A stretch of 11,110 nucleotides of DNA from Bacteroidota bacterium (GCA_003484585.1 DNBZ01000249.1:1-11110); one strand, 5' to 3'. Positions 1-7,657 are shown, counted from the stretch's first letter. Notes: generated from the letters alone by a model not told the origin. Translations and numbers: made by a program.

Positions 1-469
1 CATCTATGCACTTAGTTACCTCTTGAGCTTCAAACGTGCGAGGACTAGTTATACTGTTTAAATCAAACACATTGAAGATTTTATTAAAAACATATCCCAA
101 TTGAACAGCAGGCATACGCCCACCTCTGCCTGCACTAATTCCAACAGTTGCCACAACAGTATTATCAAAAATATGCTTGTAATTAGCCCCAGCCAATTGG
201 TGAATCATGTTAATGACCTCTGCACTAGGAAACCAATTATACTCAGGAGTGAGAACTATAAGTAGATTAGCTTCATCTATGGTCTTTATGAGATGTTGCT
301 GGAAAGAAGTTTCACTATCAGGAGCAACCCATCCTTCGGCAAAATTTGGCAAATCATACTCCTGAAAATCAACGATAATACCATTGTTTAGTTCTTTCTG
401 AATAGCCTTTGCTACTCGCAAAGTATTGTTTCCTTTTCTGGCACTTCCTGATATTATTCCTACCTTCAT
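1..469 (-). CDS. NAD(P)H-dependent FMN reductase-like flavoprotein, 3' end outside the window
   Basis: The reading frame opens with ATG at 469 and stays open to the window edge (156 complete codons), so the C-terminus is missing. The N-terminus MKVGIISGSARKGNNTLRVA gives the beta-strand and SGSxRxxxxT phosphate loop of the flavodoxin-like NADPH-dependent FMN reductase family. A PEYN motif lies near residue 75 and a GISAGRGG segment near residue 115, both typical of that family. Such proteins bind FMN and pass electrons from NAD(P)H to flavin, quinone, azo or metal substrates in the cytoplasm; the substrate here cannot be told. The usual PEYNGS is replaced by PEYNWFPS, a small departure at the flavin-binding loop. 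Its ATG overlaps the stop of the upstream gene by 4 bp (ATGA), which suggests translational coupling as the fourth gene of the tyrS operon. Family assignment is confident; exact function is not. Confidence 0.87.
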   Translation of the reverse strand, partial: MKVGIISGSARKGNNTLRVAKAIQKELNNGIIVDFQEYDLPNFAEGWVAPDSETSFQQHLIKTIDEANLLIVLTPEYNWFPSAEVINMIHQLAGANYKHIFDNTVVATVGISAGRGGRMPAVQLGYVFNKIFNVFDLNSITSPRTFEAQEVTKCID

Positions 470-1065
470 TTTATACCCTTTATTGCTTTTGCCACCTCAG
501 TTACATTAGCAAAGTTTCTACCAAAATCAATAAACCAAAGCTTGCTAAATGGACTAGATTGCACAATGAAACCATCATTTTCTTTCGATATTGTTAACCT
601 ATCTGGACTCAACAACACCAATCTAACATTACCTCTACGCCACTTACCAAGCCAAATACTATACTTATAGTTATAAAAAACATTTATACGGGCAGTAATA
701 GAATCTTCATTTACTTTTAACTCTTTAAACCAAAAATATTCATTTGATTGTAAGGAATCTGCTAGCTCCTTTACCGATTGCTCACCCTTTACGTTTACAA
801 CTTGAGTTGATTTTAAGAAATTACTAAGTGGGCTCTCACCTATCAACTCAAATTTGAGAGCGTGATAAACAGACACCATAAATCCTATTGCAAAGGACAC
901 AAAAAGTGCTACTTCAAAATTGTTTTTAATGAAAGTAAAACCATATCGCCATCCCTCCTCTTTAGTATAGACAATAACCCAAGCTATGGGCAATATAATA
1001 AGCATAAGACCGAGCACATAAGCTAGAGTTACGGCAATTTTAAAAAAAAACTTACTTAAATTCAT
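466..1065 (-). CDS. Hypothetical protein with two membrane segments
   Basis: I do not recognise this 199-residue protein. Two hydrophobic segments are visible, at about residues 10-33 and 50-69, joined by a short polar loop containing KEEGWRYG. A soluble domain of about 130 residues follows, rich in aromatic residues and likely beta strands (for example VFYNYKYSIWLGKWRRG and KLWFIDFGRNF). The positive residues before the first segment (K5, K9) and after the second suggest that both ends face the cytoplasm, with the domain attached to the inner face of the membrane; this is inference. The start ATG follows the TAA of the flavin reductase gene with no gap, and its TGA overlaps the next ATG by 4 bp. 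It is therefore sandwiched between two flavoprotein genes in one transcript. A membrane partner for one of them is possible but unproven. Confidence 0.8.
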   Translation of the reverse strand: MNLSKFFFKIAVTLAYVLGLMLIILPIAWVIVYTKEEGWRYGFTFIKNNFEVALFVSFAIGFMVSVYHALKFELIGESPLSNFLKSTQVVNVKGEQSVKELADSLQSNEYFWFKELKVNEDSITARINVFYNYKYSIWLGKWRRGNVRLVLLSPDRLTISKENDGFIVQSSPFSKLWFIDFGRNFANVTEVAKAIKGIK

Positions 1066-1911
1066 TTATAATACTTGTGTTAAAACAGCGTAAGCCATTT
1101 GTGGTTTGTTTTTGTTTAGCAAATCTTTTGCCAAGGATAGTGAAGGTGTGTCTATGACTGACAGCTCCGCTTTAATTTCTTCATCTGTTGGAATAGCTTG
1201 CATATTCCCTAGTATTCCTAAGTCATTACCAGTCAGTTGACTGCTAGTTCTTATGTTGATAGGTAACGAGTCTACACCTACTCCTATAGTTGTGATAGGT
1301 TTATCTACCTCAAACATTGAAGCATCATTCGCTCTGCAATACCAGTTGCCACCCATACGACTTACCAGATCTATTTTCTTCTGATCCACCATTTGATTCT
1401 CATCTAGTACACGCTCATCTATGTGTATTTTTTGCACTTCACAAATTATGAGATTTCCTGCCCCTCCGTTTTGTCCTAATTCCTTTATTTCTAACACTTT
1501 ACACTCTATCTGCACAGGTGATTCTTTAACCCTAAATGGGCGAATAGTATCCGATGCAATAGGAGTAAATCCTGCTTTTTCAAACTCATCTACTCCTGAC
1601 TCGAAAGGAGAACTAGTCAAACTCATCTGGTGCACCATATCATAGGTAACTACGTTAATAACTACTTCGGCTACTGCCTTTACATTGTCGTGTGTATTTT
1701 TTGTAGTATTCGTGCGACCACTTCTGGCAGGTGAAAATATTAGTATCGGTGGATTAGCACTAAATACATTGAAGAAACTGAACGGAGCCAAGTTTCTATT
1801 TCCCTCCGCATCTATAGTACTGGCAAATGCAATCGGTCTTGGACCTATGCTGCCTAGTAAATAATGGTGCAGTTTGGGTATTGGTAGTTCTTTTGGATCT
1901 ATTGTTAGCAT
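1066..1911 (-). CDS. Flavin reductase family protein (FMN-binding split barrel)
   Basis: This 281-residue protein carries the flavin reductase-like split-barrel domain at about residues 18-165. The signature runs from GPRPIAFAST (23-32) through NLAPFSFFNVFSANPP (40-55), which shapes the FMN site and dimer interface in this family. SRMGGNWYCR (184-193) is also typical of these long flavin reductases. Residues 200-281 form a C-terminal extension with LTGNDLGILGN (226-236) that I associate with Bacteroidetes members. Family members bind FMN non-covalently, and some supply reduced flavin to a partner oxygenase; no oxygenase is visible here. The gene begins 3 bp after the tyrS stop and ends exactly where the membrane-protein gene begins (TAA then ATG), so it is an internal operon gene without its own promoter. 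No Shine-Dalgarno sequence is seen; AAATAAAGA precedes the ATG. Confidence 0.9.
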   Translation of the reverse strand: MLTIDPKELPIPKLHHYLLGSIGPRPIAFASTIDAEGNRNLAPFSFFNVFSANPPILIFSPARSGRTNTTKNTHDNVKAVAEVVINVVTYDMVHQMSLTSSPFESGVDEFEKAGFTPIASDTIRPFRVKESPVQIECKVLEIKELGQNGGAGNLIICEVQKIHIDERVLDENQMVDQKKIDLVSRMGGNWYCRANDASMFEVDKPITTIGVGVDSLPINIRTSSQLTGNDLGILGNMQAIPTDEEIKAELSVIDTPSLSLAKDLLNKNKPQMAYAVLTQVL

Positions 1912-1914
1912 TCT

Positions 1915-3207
1915 TTATTTCTTAACAACTAAAAATTTATTTTTCTTTCCCCTCTGAAGCAAGATATACTTTCCGTTTATCAAATCTGAATTTGAGAAGT
2001 TAAAATCCTCAGATACCTTATCACTATTTACAGATACAGAGTTTTCTTTTAAAGCTCTACGTGCTTCACTTTTACTAGCCAAAAAACCAGTATCTCCACA
2101 CATATCTATAATATTAACTCCCTCTATATCATCTACTTCCGATTTTTTTACTCCATCAAATACAGAAAGAAAGTCCTTTTCTGATAAACTGCGAAGACTT
2201 TCAGCAGTTGCTTTTCCAAAAAGTATTTCCGTAGCCGCTAGTGCCGCATTATATCCTTCTTCTCCATGCACCCACTTAGTTACGTAGCTTGCTAATTCCT
2301 TTTGCAATGCACGTTGATGTGGAGCTTCTTGGTGGTCAGATATTAGTCCGTCAATGAAGGACTTGTCGTGAAGTGTAAATATTTTGATATATCGCTCGGC
2401 ATCTTCGTCAGATGTATTCATCCAAAACTGGTAAAACTCATACGGACTAGTTTTATCTGCATCTAGCCAAACATTTCCACCTTCACTTTTGCCGAACTTA
2501 CTCCCGTCTGCTTTAGTAATCAAAGGAGCAGTCAGACAGTATCCCTTGTTATCTTCTTGGTCTTGTCCTTTTCTGCGAATAAGCTCAGTTCCCGTTACTA
2601 TGTTCCCCCACTGGTCGCTTCCGCCCATCTGGAGTTTTACATTCTTCTCTTTCCAAAGATGATAAAAATCATATCCCTGAACCAGTTGGTAGCTAAACTC
2701 TGTGAAACTCATTCCTTCTTCCAATCTGTTTTTTACTGAATCTTTAGCCATCATATAGTTCACAGAGATGTGCTTGCCTATATCACGAATAAAATCAAGG
2801 AAGTTAAAATCCTTGAACCACTCGTAATTATTGACCATTTCAGCACTATTATCACCACAGTCGAAATCTAGAAACTGCTGCAATTGCTTATGAACACAGG
2901 CCACATTATGATTTAGTGTGTCTACGTCTAGAAGGCTTCTTTCAGCTTTCTTTCCACTTGGGTCGCCCACCATCCCAGTGGCTCCTCCTACAAGTGCATA
3001 CGGCTTATGCCCTGCTTTTTGAAGATGAACAAGTAGAATAATGGGCACCATATTACCAATATGTAGTGAGTCAGCTGTAGGGTCGAAACCTACATAGCCA
3101 CCTACCGATTCTTTCATCAGTAGTTCCTCAGTACCTGGCACGTCTTGATGATAAAGACCCCGCCATTTTAGCTCTTCTATTAGGTTGTATTTTGCTTTAA
3201 ATGCCAT
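1915..3207 (-). CDS. tyrS: Tyrosyl-tRNA synthetase
   Basis: Charges tRNA-Tyr with tyrosine in the cytoplasm. With the start at ATG 3207 the protein has 430 residues. The class I catalytic core shows GFDPTADSLHIGN (40-52, the HIGH-type motif), GSDQWGNI (196-203, substrate-binding region) and KFGKS (237-241, the KMSKS-type loop). An S4-like RNA-binding domain fills about residues 365-430 and ends in a basic KKNKFLVVKK. Length and order match bacterial TyrS of the shorter-loop type. A longer reading from a TTG at 3228 is possible, but that TTG forms part of the promoter's -7 element (3226-3233) and would lie upstream of the predicted transcript start, so I reject it. tyrS is the first gene of the minus-strand operon, and its promoter is back to back with that of polA. 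No T-box or other long leader is present. Confidence 0.96.
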   Translation of the reverse strand: MAFKAKYNLIEELKWRGLYHQDVPGTEELLMKESVGGYVGFDPTADSLHIGNMVPIILLVHLQKAGHKPYALVGGATGMVGDPSGKKAERSLLDVDTLNHNVACVHKQLQQFLDFDCGDNSAEMVNNYEWFKDFNFLDFIRDIGKHISVNYMMAKDSVKNRLEEGMSFTEFSYQLVQGYDFYHLWKEKNVKLQMGGSDQWGNIVTGTELIRRKGQDQEDNKGYCLTAPLITKADGSKFGKSEGGNVWLDADKTSPYEFYQFWMNTSDEDAERYIKIFTLHDKSFIDGLISDHQEAPHQRALQKELASYVTKWVHGEEGYNAALAATEILFGKATAESLRSLSEKDFLSVFDGVKKSEVDDIEGVNIIDMCGDTGFLASKSEARRALKENSVSVNSDKVSEDFNFSNSDLINGKYILLQRGKKNKFLVVKK

Positions 3208-3225
3208 TTCAAAAGATAAAGTGGT

Positions 3226-3233
3226 CAAAGGTA
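3226..3233 (-). promoter_or_regulatory. Promoter -7 element of the tyrS operon
   Basis: On the minus strand this reads TACCTTTG, an exact match to the Bacteroidetes -7 consensus TAnnTTTG. It ends 18 bases before the tyrS ATG, so the transcript should begin roughly 10-14 bases before the start codon. No TTG is seen at the usual -33 distance, so the promoter may be weak or helped by a regulator. It is followed by ACCA, as is the polA promoter facing the other way. Confidence 0.72.
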
Positions 3234-3259
3234 GGATTTTGAATTGACGTAATAAGAAT

Positions 3260-3300
3260 ATGATTGATGCAAAAATCTTCTACTTTTGACCATCAATCAT
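3260..3300. repeat. Perfect 10-bp inverted repeat bracketing the polA -7 box
   Basis: ATGATTGATG (3260-3269) is repeated in inverted orientation as CATCAATCAT (3291-3300), with 21 bp between the arms. The -7 box of polA (3281-3288) lies in that spacer, the left arm covers the -33 region, and the right arm includes the first two bases of the polA start codon. Arm centres are 31 bp apart, close to three helical turns, so proteins on both arms would face the same side of the DNA. Neither predicted transcript contains both arms, so an RNA hairpin is an unlikely explanation. An operator pair is the natural inference; no known factor is implied. Confidence 0.55.
3281..3288 (+). promoter_or_regulatory. 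Promoter -7 element of polA
   Basis: TACTTTTG matches TAnnTTTG and ends 10 bases before the polA ATG. The predicted transcript would have a leader of only about 2-6 bases. The nearest upstream TTG (3264-3266) is 14 bp away, shorter than the 19-21 bp typical of this promoter class, so the -33 contact is doubtful. The element lies inside a perfect inverted repeat (3260-3300). Confidence 0.72.
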
Positions 3301-6094
3301 GTCAGCTGAAAAAAAACTATTCCTGCTCGATGCGTATGCACTCATATTTCGATCGTATTACGCATTCATAAAAAACCCTAGAATCACTTCTTACGGTCTG
3401 AATACCAATGCAATATTTGGTTTTACCACAACTTTACTTGAAGTCCTAGAGAAATACGACCCTACACATATAGCGGTATGCTTTGACCATAAATCGGAGA
3501 ACATACGTAAACAAGAATATCCACTTTATAAAGCAAACAGAGACGAAACTCCTGAAGATATAAAACGATCTGAACCTTTCATTCGCCAGATCATAGAGGC
3601 TTTTAATATCCCAATCCTTGAAAAAGAAGGATATGAGGCCGATGATGTGATAGTAACATTAGCTACAATAGCAGAAAAAGAAGGATTCACAACGTACATG
3701 ATGACACCTGACAAGGATTTTGGGCAGGCTGTTACAGAAAAAACGCTAATGTTTAAACCCGCTCGCGGTGGCAACCCTCCTGAAATAATGGGGCCTAAAG
3801 AAGTATGTAAAAAGTTCGGGCTAGATCGTACTGAGCAAATTATAGACTATCTAGGACTAATGGGCGATGCCGTAGATAATATACCTGGAGTACCTGGCGT
3901 AGGAGCTAAAACTGCTTCTAAGCTATTAAAGGAGTTTGGAAGTATGGATGGCATATATGAGAATACAGACAAACTTAAAGGTAAGCTTAGGGAAAAAATA
4001 GAAGACAATAAAGAGCAAGCCTATATGTCTAAGCACTTGGCTACCATCATTATAGATGTGCCAGTTGAGTTTAATCAAGAATCGCTTCTAAGAGAAGAGC
4101 CTAATAAGGAAAGAATCAATCAACTCTTTACCGAACTAGAGTTTAGAATGTTGAGCAAAAGAGTATTTAAAGAAACTATGAGTGCTCCTGTTTCTCTGCA
4201 AGGAGATTTATTTGCTAGTAGTAGCTCTGCCACTAATTCTTCACCGTTAGTAGCCCTGAAAGAAGAAACCCTAGTAGAAATGAAAACCATTTCCACTACA
4301 GATCACGAATACCAACTAATTGATAGTCAAGAAAAAAGAAAAATACTAATTGCTGAATTAGAAAAACAGAAGTCTTTTTGTTTTGATACAGAGACTACAT
4401 CCTTAGAAGAAATGGATGCAGAAGTTTTAGGTCTTGCTATATCTTATGAAGAAGGCAAAGCATACTATGTAAATATGCCAACAGACTTTGAAGAGACTAA
4501 AAGCATTCTAGCCGAGTTTAAGCACCTATTTACCTCTCCTACTATAGAGAAGGTAGCCCAAAACCTAAAGTACGATCTTAAAGTACTTCTGAAGTATGAT
4601 ATACAAATAGCGGGACCACAGTTTGATACCATGCTAGCTCACTACCTTGCAAATCCAGATGGCAGACACGGCATGGATATACTCTCCGAGCAATACCTCC
4701 ACTATAAACCCGTGTCTATAACAGAACTAATAGGAAAGAAAGGGAAGAATCAACTGAACTTTAGAGATGTGCCTTTGGATAAAGCTACAGAGTATGCAGC
4801 TGAAGATGCAGACATTACATTTCAACTTAAAGGAAAGCTGCATAAAGAGCTGATGGACAAACAAGTAGCACACCTTATGCAACGACTTGAGATGCCACTA
4901 GTGCCTGTACTGGCTGATATGGAAATGGAAGGTATACGCATAGATGCAGACTTCTTAGGCAACTACTCTATTGAGCTAGAGACGATGTCCAAGGACTTGG
5001 AAAAAACTATTTATAATATGTCAGGTGCTAATTTCAATATTGCTAGTCCAAAGCAGATGGGGGAAGTACTCTTTGACCATATGAAAATAGACCCGAAAGC
5101 AAAGAAAACCAAGACGGGTCAATACAAAACAGACGAAGCTACTCTACAAAAGCTAGCTGCTGAACACGAGATAGTTAGCAAGATAGTAGATTATAGAAAA
5201 GTGAATAAGCTTCGCTCTACATATGTAGACGCACTACCTAAACTTATTCATCCTAAAACAGGAAGAGTGCATACGAGTTACGCTCAAGCTGTAGCCGCTA
5301 CAGGGAGGTTGAGTAGCACCAATCCTAACCTTCAAAACATCCCTATCCGAACAGATATGGGCAAGGAGATTAGAAAAGCATTTGTGCCTAGAGATGAGAA
5401 CCATACACTCCTAGCAGTTGATTACTCACAAATAGAGCTACGCATAGTAGCATCGGTAGCAGAAGATCCCGGAATGATGGAAGCTTTTCATGCAGGAATA
5501 GACATTCACACAGCTACTGCAGCCAAAGTATTTGGAATAGAGGTAGCAGAAGTCACTAAGGAACAACGTTATAAGGCAAAGAGTGTCAATTTCGGATTAA
5601 TATACGGACAAGGAGCATTTGGGCTTTCGCAGAACCTAGGCATAAAGCGTGGCGAAGCAAAAGATCTAATAGATGCTTACTTTGAGCAGTTTGGTGGCGT
5701 AAAAACGTATATGGATGATACGATTAAGTTTTGCAGAGAACACGGTTATGTAAAGACATTGATGGGTCGTAAGCGATTTATCCCAGATATCAACTCCAAT
5801 AACCAGACCGTAGTGGGTTATGCAGAGCGAAATGCTATAAACGCACCTATACAAGGTAGTGCGGCAGATATGATCAAGCTAGCAATGATTAATATTCATA
5901 ACCGATTTAGTAAAATGGATATTGGCACTAAAATGATACTACAAGTGCATGACGAACTTTTATTTGACGTACCTAAAACGGAGCTTGAAGAAATCACCGC
6001 TGTAATAAAAGAAGAAATGGAGCGTGCCATGCCACTCAAAGTACCCGTGATAGCAGAAGCTGGTCACGGTGACAATTGGTTAGAAGCACATTAA
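3299..6094 (+). CDS. polA: DNA polymerase I (5' nuclease, 3'-5' proofreading and polymerase domains)
   Basis: At 931 residues this is a full-length Pol I that fills gaps in excision repair and removes Okazaki primers. The 5' nuclease domain (about 1-290) has its acidic metal ligands: D11, D63, YEADD (112-116), TPDKD (136-140) and GDAVDN (189-194), followed by a helix-hairpin-helix segment near 195-210. A serine-rich linker lies at about 295-340. The 3'-5' exonuclease is intact, unlike in Taq Pol I: Exo I D363/E365, Exo II D426, Exo III Y499/D503. The polymerase has motif A DYSQIELR (708-715), motif B with R757, K761, F765 and Y769, and motif C HDE (884-886). F765 corresponds to E. coli F762, the residue linked to discrimination against dideoxynucleotides. 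The ATG lies 10 bases after a -7 box, so the leader is extremely short. No terminator follows; the lpxH promoter begins 5 bases after the stop. Confidence 0.98.
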   Translation: MSAEKKLFLLDAYALIFRSYYAFIKNPRITSYGLNTNAIFGFTTTLLEVLEKYDPTHIAVCFDHKSENIRKQEYPLYKANRDETPEDIKRSEPFIRQIIEAFNIPILEKEGYEADDVIVTLATIAEKEGFTTYMMTPDKDFGQAVTEKTLMFKPARGGNPPEIMGPKEVCKKFGLDRTEQIIDYLGLMGDAVDNIPGVPGVGAKTASKLLKEFGSMDGIYENTDKLKGKLREKIEDNKEQAYMSKHLATIIIDVPVEFNQESLLREEPNKERINQLFTELEFRMLSKRVFKETMSAPVSLQGDLFASSSSATNSSPLVALKEETLVEMKTISTTDHEYQLIDSQEKRKILIAELEKQKSFCFDTETTSLEEMDAEVLGLAISYEEGKAYYVNMPTDFEETKSILAEFKHLFTSPTIEKVAQNLKYDLKVLLKYDIQIAGPQFDTMLAHYLANPDGRHGMDILSEQYLHYKPVSITELIGKKGKNQLNFRDVPLDKATEYAAEDADITFQLKGKLHKELMDKQVAHLMQRLEMPLVPVLADMEMEGIRIDADFLGNYSIELETMSKDLEKTIYNMSGANFNIASPKQMGEVLFDHMKIDPKAKKTKTGQYKTDEATLQKLAAEHEIVSKIVDYRKVNKLRSTYVDALPKLIHPKTGRVHTSYAQAVAATGRLSSTNPNLQNIPIRTDMGKEIRKAFVPRDENHTLLAVDYSQIELRIVASVAEDPGMMEAFHAGIDIHTATAAKVFGIEVAEVTKEQRYKAKSVNFGLIYGQGAFGLSQNLGIKRGEAKDLIDAYFEQFGGVKTYMDDTIKFCREHGYVKTLMGRKRFIPDINSNNQTVVGYAERNAINAPIQGSAADMIKLAMINIHNRFSKMDIGTKMILQVHDELLFDVPKTELEEITAVIKEEMERAMPLKVPVIAEAGHGDNWLEAH

Positions 6095-6099
6095 ACTAT

Positions 6100-6107
6100 T
6101 AACTTTG
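6100..6107 (+). promoter_or_regulatory. Promoter -7 element of the lpxH-like gene
   Basis: TAACTTTG matches TAnnTTTG, with a TTG at 6076-6078 placed 21 bp upstream as a plausible -33 element inside the end of polA. It ends 13 bases before the ATG at 6121, giving a predicted leader of about 5-9 bases. An A-rich TTTCTAAAAAA precedes the start. Confidence 0.8.
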
Positions 6108-6120
6108 CATTTCTAAAAAA

Positions 6121-6864
6121 ATGGGAAAAAACTATTTTGCATCAGATTTTCACTTGGGAGTTCCTAGCTATGAGGAATCCCTAGCTCGTGAAAAAAGAAT
6201 AGTAAAATGGCTTAGCGAAATAGAATCAGATTGCGAAACCCTTTTTCTAATGGGCGACGTATTTGATTTTTGGTACGAATACACCACAGTAGTTCCTAAA
6301 TACTACACACGTCTTCTAGGTAAGCTTGCTTCTATGACAGATGGTGGCATTAAGATATATTTCTTCAAGGGAAACCATGACATGTGGACTTTTGACTATT
6401 TGCAAAAGGAAATTGGATTAGTAGTAGTAGATGAAGAATTACTTGTAACCATCGGGAATTCAAACCTTTACCTACACCACGGAGACGCTCTATGGAAAGG
6501 AGAAGCAAGTTATAAATTCATTAGAAAGCTATTTAGAAGTAGCTGGGCTATTTGGTTATTTCACAGACTACATCCTAATTTCGGAATAGGGCTTGGAAAA
6601 TACCTGTCCATTTCTAGTCGTAAAAAGAATAGTGCGAAAGACCAGTTAGACATTCCACTAGAAAAGGAGTATCAATACCAGTTTGCCATGGACCACTCCA
6701 CCAAAAATGATGTAGATTACTATATCTTTGGGCACAGACATAAGCCTATGGACGTACCAATAGGAGATAATGCACGTTTAATAAACCTAGGAGATTGGAT
6801 AACTAAGAATACATACGCCGTATTAGAAGACAATAATGTTACGCTACATACTTATAACGATTAG
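6121..6864 (+). CDS. lpxH: UDP-2,3-diacylglucosamine diphosphatase (LpxH-like metallophosphoesterase)
   Basis: A 247-residue calcineurin-like phosphoesterase. Metal-binding motifs appear in order: SDFHLG (8-13, D9 and H11), GDVFDFW (45-51, D46), GNHD (84-87), HHGD (119-122) and GHRH (204-207). The GDVFDFW form and the segment RLHPNFGIGLGKYLSISSRKKN (149-170), which matches the insertion between HGD and GHRH in LpxH, favour this family over a generic phosphoesterase. LpxH removes UMP from UDP-2,3-diacylglucosamine to give lipid X, the fourth step of lipid A synthesis, at the cytoplasmic face of the inner membrane. Presence of the enzyme fits a Gram-negative envelope. It has its own promoter, and its last 29 bp overlap the start of the next gene in another frame, so the two are probably co-expressed. 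A different phosphatase substrate cannot be excluded from sequence. Confidence 0.88.
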   Translation: MGKNYFASDFHLGVPSYEESLAREKRIVKWLSEIESDCETLFLMGDVFDFWYEYTTVVPKYYTRLLGKLASMTDGGIKIYFFKGNHDMWTFDYLQKEIGLVVVDEELLVTIGNSNLYLHHGDALWKGEASYKFIRKLFRSSWAIWLFHRLHPNFGIGLGKYLSISSRKKNSAKDQLDIPLEKEYQYQFAMDHSTKNDVDYYIFGHRHKPMDVPIGDNARLINLGDWITKNTYAVLEDNNVTLHTYND

Positions 6865-7627
6865 TTGCATACTGGCAGGTCGGGTATCTGCTCAAGACAC
6901 TATTTTATTGCAAAACGTTAATACAATTGTTTGCATGAGCATAGATTCTAAGGGCAATATTTTTGCCGCAGATAATAACTTTACCTTATATAAATATGAT
7001 ACTAAAGGCACACTTATAACGAACGTAAACATCAAGTCCTATGGCGAAATCACTTCTATTGATTGCACCAACCCTTTTGAGATTTATGTCTTTCACAAAG
7101 ATCAAAACATCGTTGTATTCTATGACAACATGCTCAATGTAAGAGGAGAGTTAAGACTAAATGATTACTTCCTAAGCAACGTTTCTTGTATGGCGAGATC
7201 CTATGATAACAATATTTGGGTAGTAGACTTATCTCAATATAAACTATTGAAAATCAATAAAATAGGTGAGGTGATAGCAGAATCGGCATATCTAAATAGC
7301 ACGCTAAGTAACGAGTTAAATATTTACACGATTTGGGAATTTAACAATGAGGTATATCTAGCAGACTCACTCGTTGGGGTTTATGTTTTTGATATGTACG
7401 CCACCTACAGCACCACTCACTATACTCCCAACAATAAAGCAGCAGTGGGGAAAAACGGGCGGATGCATCTATCTATTGCCGGCAAACTACATTTATACAA
7501 TACACTTGCTAGAGATTTAATAAAAACCGAAGTTTCACTTCCTAAGTCCACTTCATTCTCATTATATAACAAGGCCCTATACTATTACTCAGAAAATAAA
7601 GTAATCTTGAAATCCTTGGAAAACTAG
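6836..7627 (+). CDS. Secreted protein of unknown function, probably beta-propeller-like
   Basis: The 263-residue product starts with a clear signal peptide: positive R3, hydrophobic ILITISCILAG, and a likely cleavage after VSA (residue 19) before QD. This supports the ATG at 6836 even though it lies inside the previous gene. The mature part has loosely repeated strand-turn units about 40 residues long, such as IDSKGNIFAADNNFTLYKYD, YDNNIWVVDLSQYKLLKINK and NEVYLADSLVGVYVFD. These resemble propeller blades of the NHL or PQQ-like type. No catalytic motif, lipobox or secretion-system tail is seen, so it is probably periplasmic or outer-membrane associated. Its gene overlaps lpxH by 29 bp with no promoter of its own, implying translational coupling. 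A role in envelope assembly is suggested only by that neighbour. Fold assignment is tentative. Confidence 0.85.
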   Translation: MLRYILITISCILAGRVSAQDTILLQNVNTIVCMSIDSKGNIFAADNNFTLYKYDTKGTLITNVNIKSYGEITSIDCTNPFEIYVFHKDQNIVVFYDNMLNVRGELRLNDYFLSNVSCMARSYDNNIWVVDLSQYKLLKINKIGEVIAESAYLNSTLSNELNIYTIWEFNNEVYLADSLVGVYVFDMYATYSTTHYTPNNKAAVGKNGRMHLSIAGKLHLYNTLARDLIKTEVSLPKSTSFSLYNKALYYYSENKVILKSLEN

Positions 7628-7657
7628 GAGTCTATTGAATAAAATAGGCAGAATAAA

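Noticed and set aside
409-597. Plus-strand open frame of 62 codons over the end of the membrane-protein gene
   Set aside because: It overlaps two well-supported minus-strand genes in an operon and has no promoter, start context or recognisable product.
3213-3222. Second -7-like sequence (TATCTTTTG on the minus strand) just before tyrS
   Set aside because: The spacing between TA and TTTG is three bases instead of two, and initiation there would fall on or after the start codon.
3526-3774. Minus-strand open frame inside polA
   Set aside because: Antisense to the conserved 5' nuclease domain, with no independent evidence of expression.
7632-7647. Short inverted repeat CTATT...AATAG between the propeller-like gene and prfA
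   Set aside because: Only five AT-rich pairs, no T run, and it overlaps the -33 element of prfA; most likely chance.
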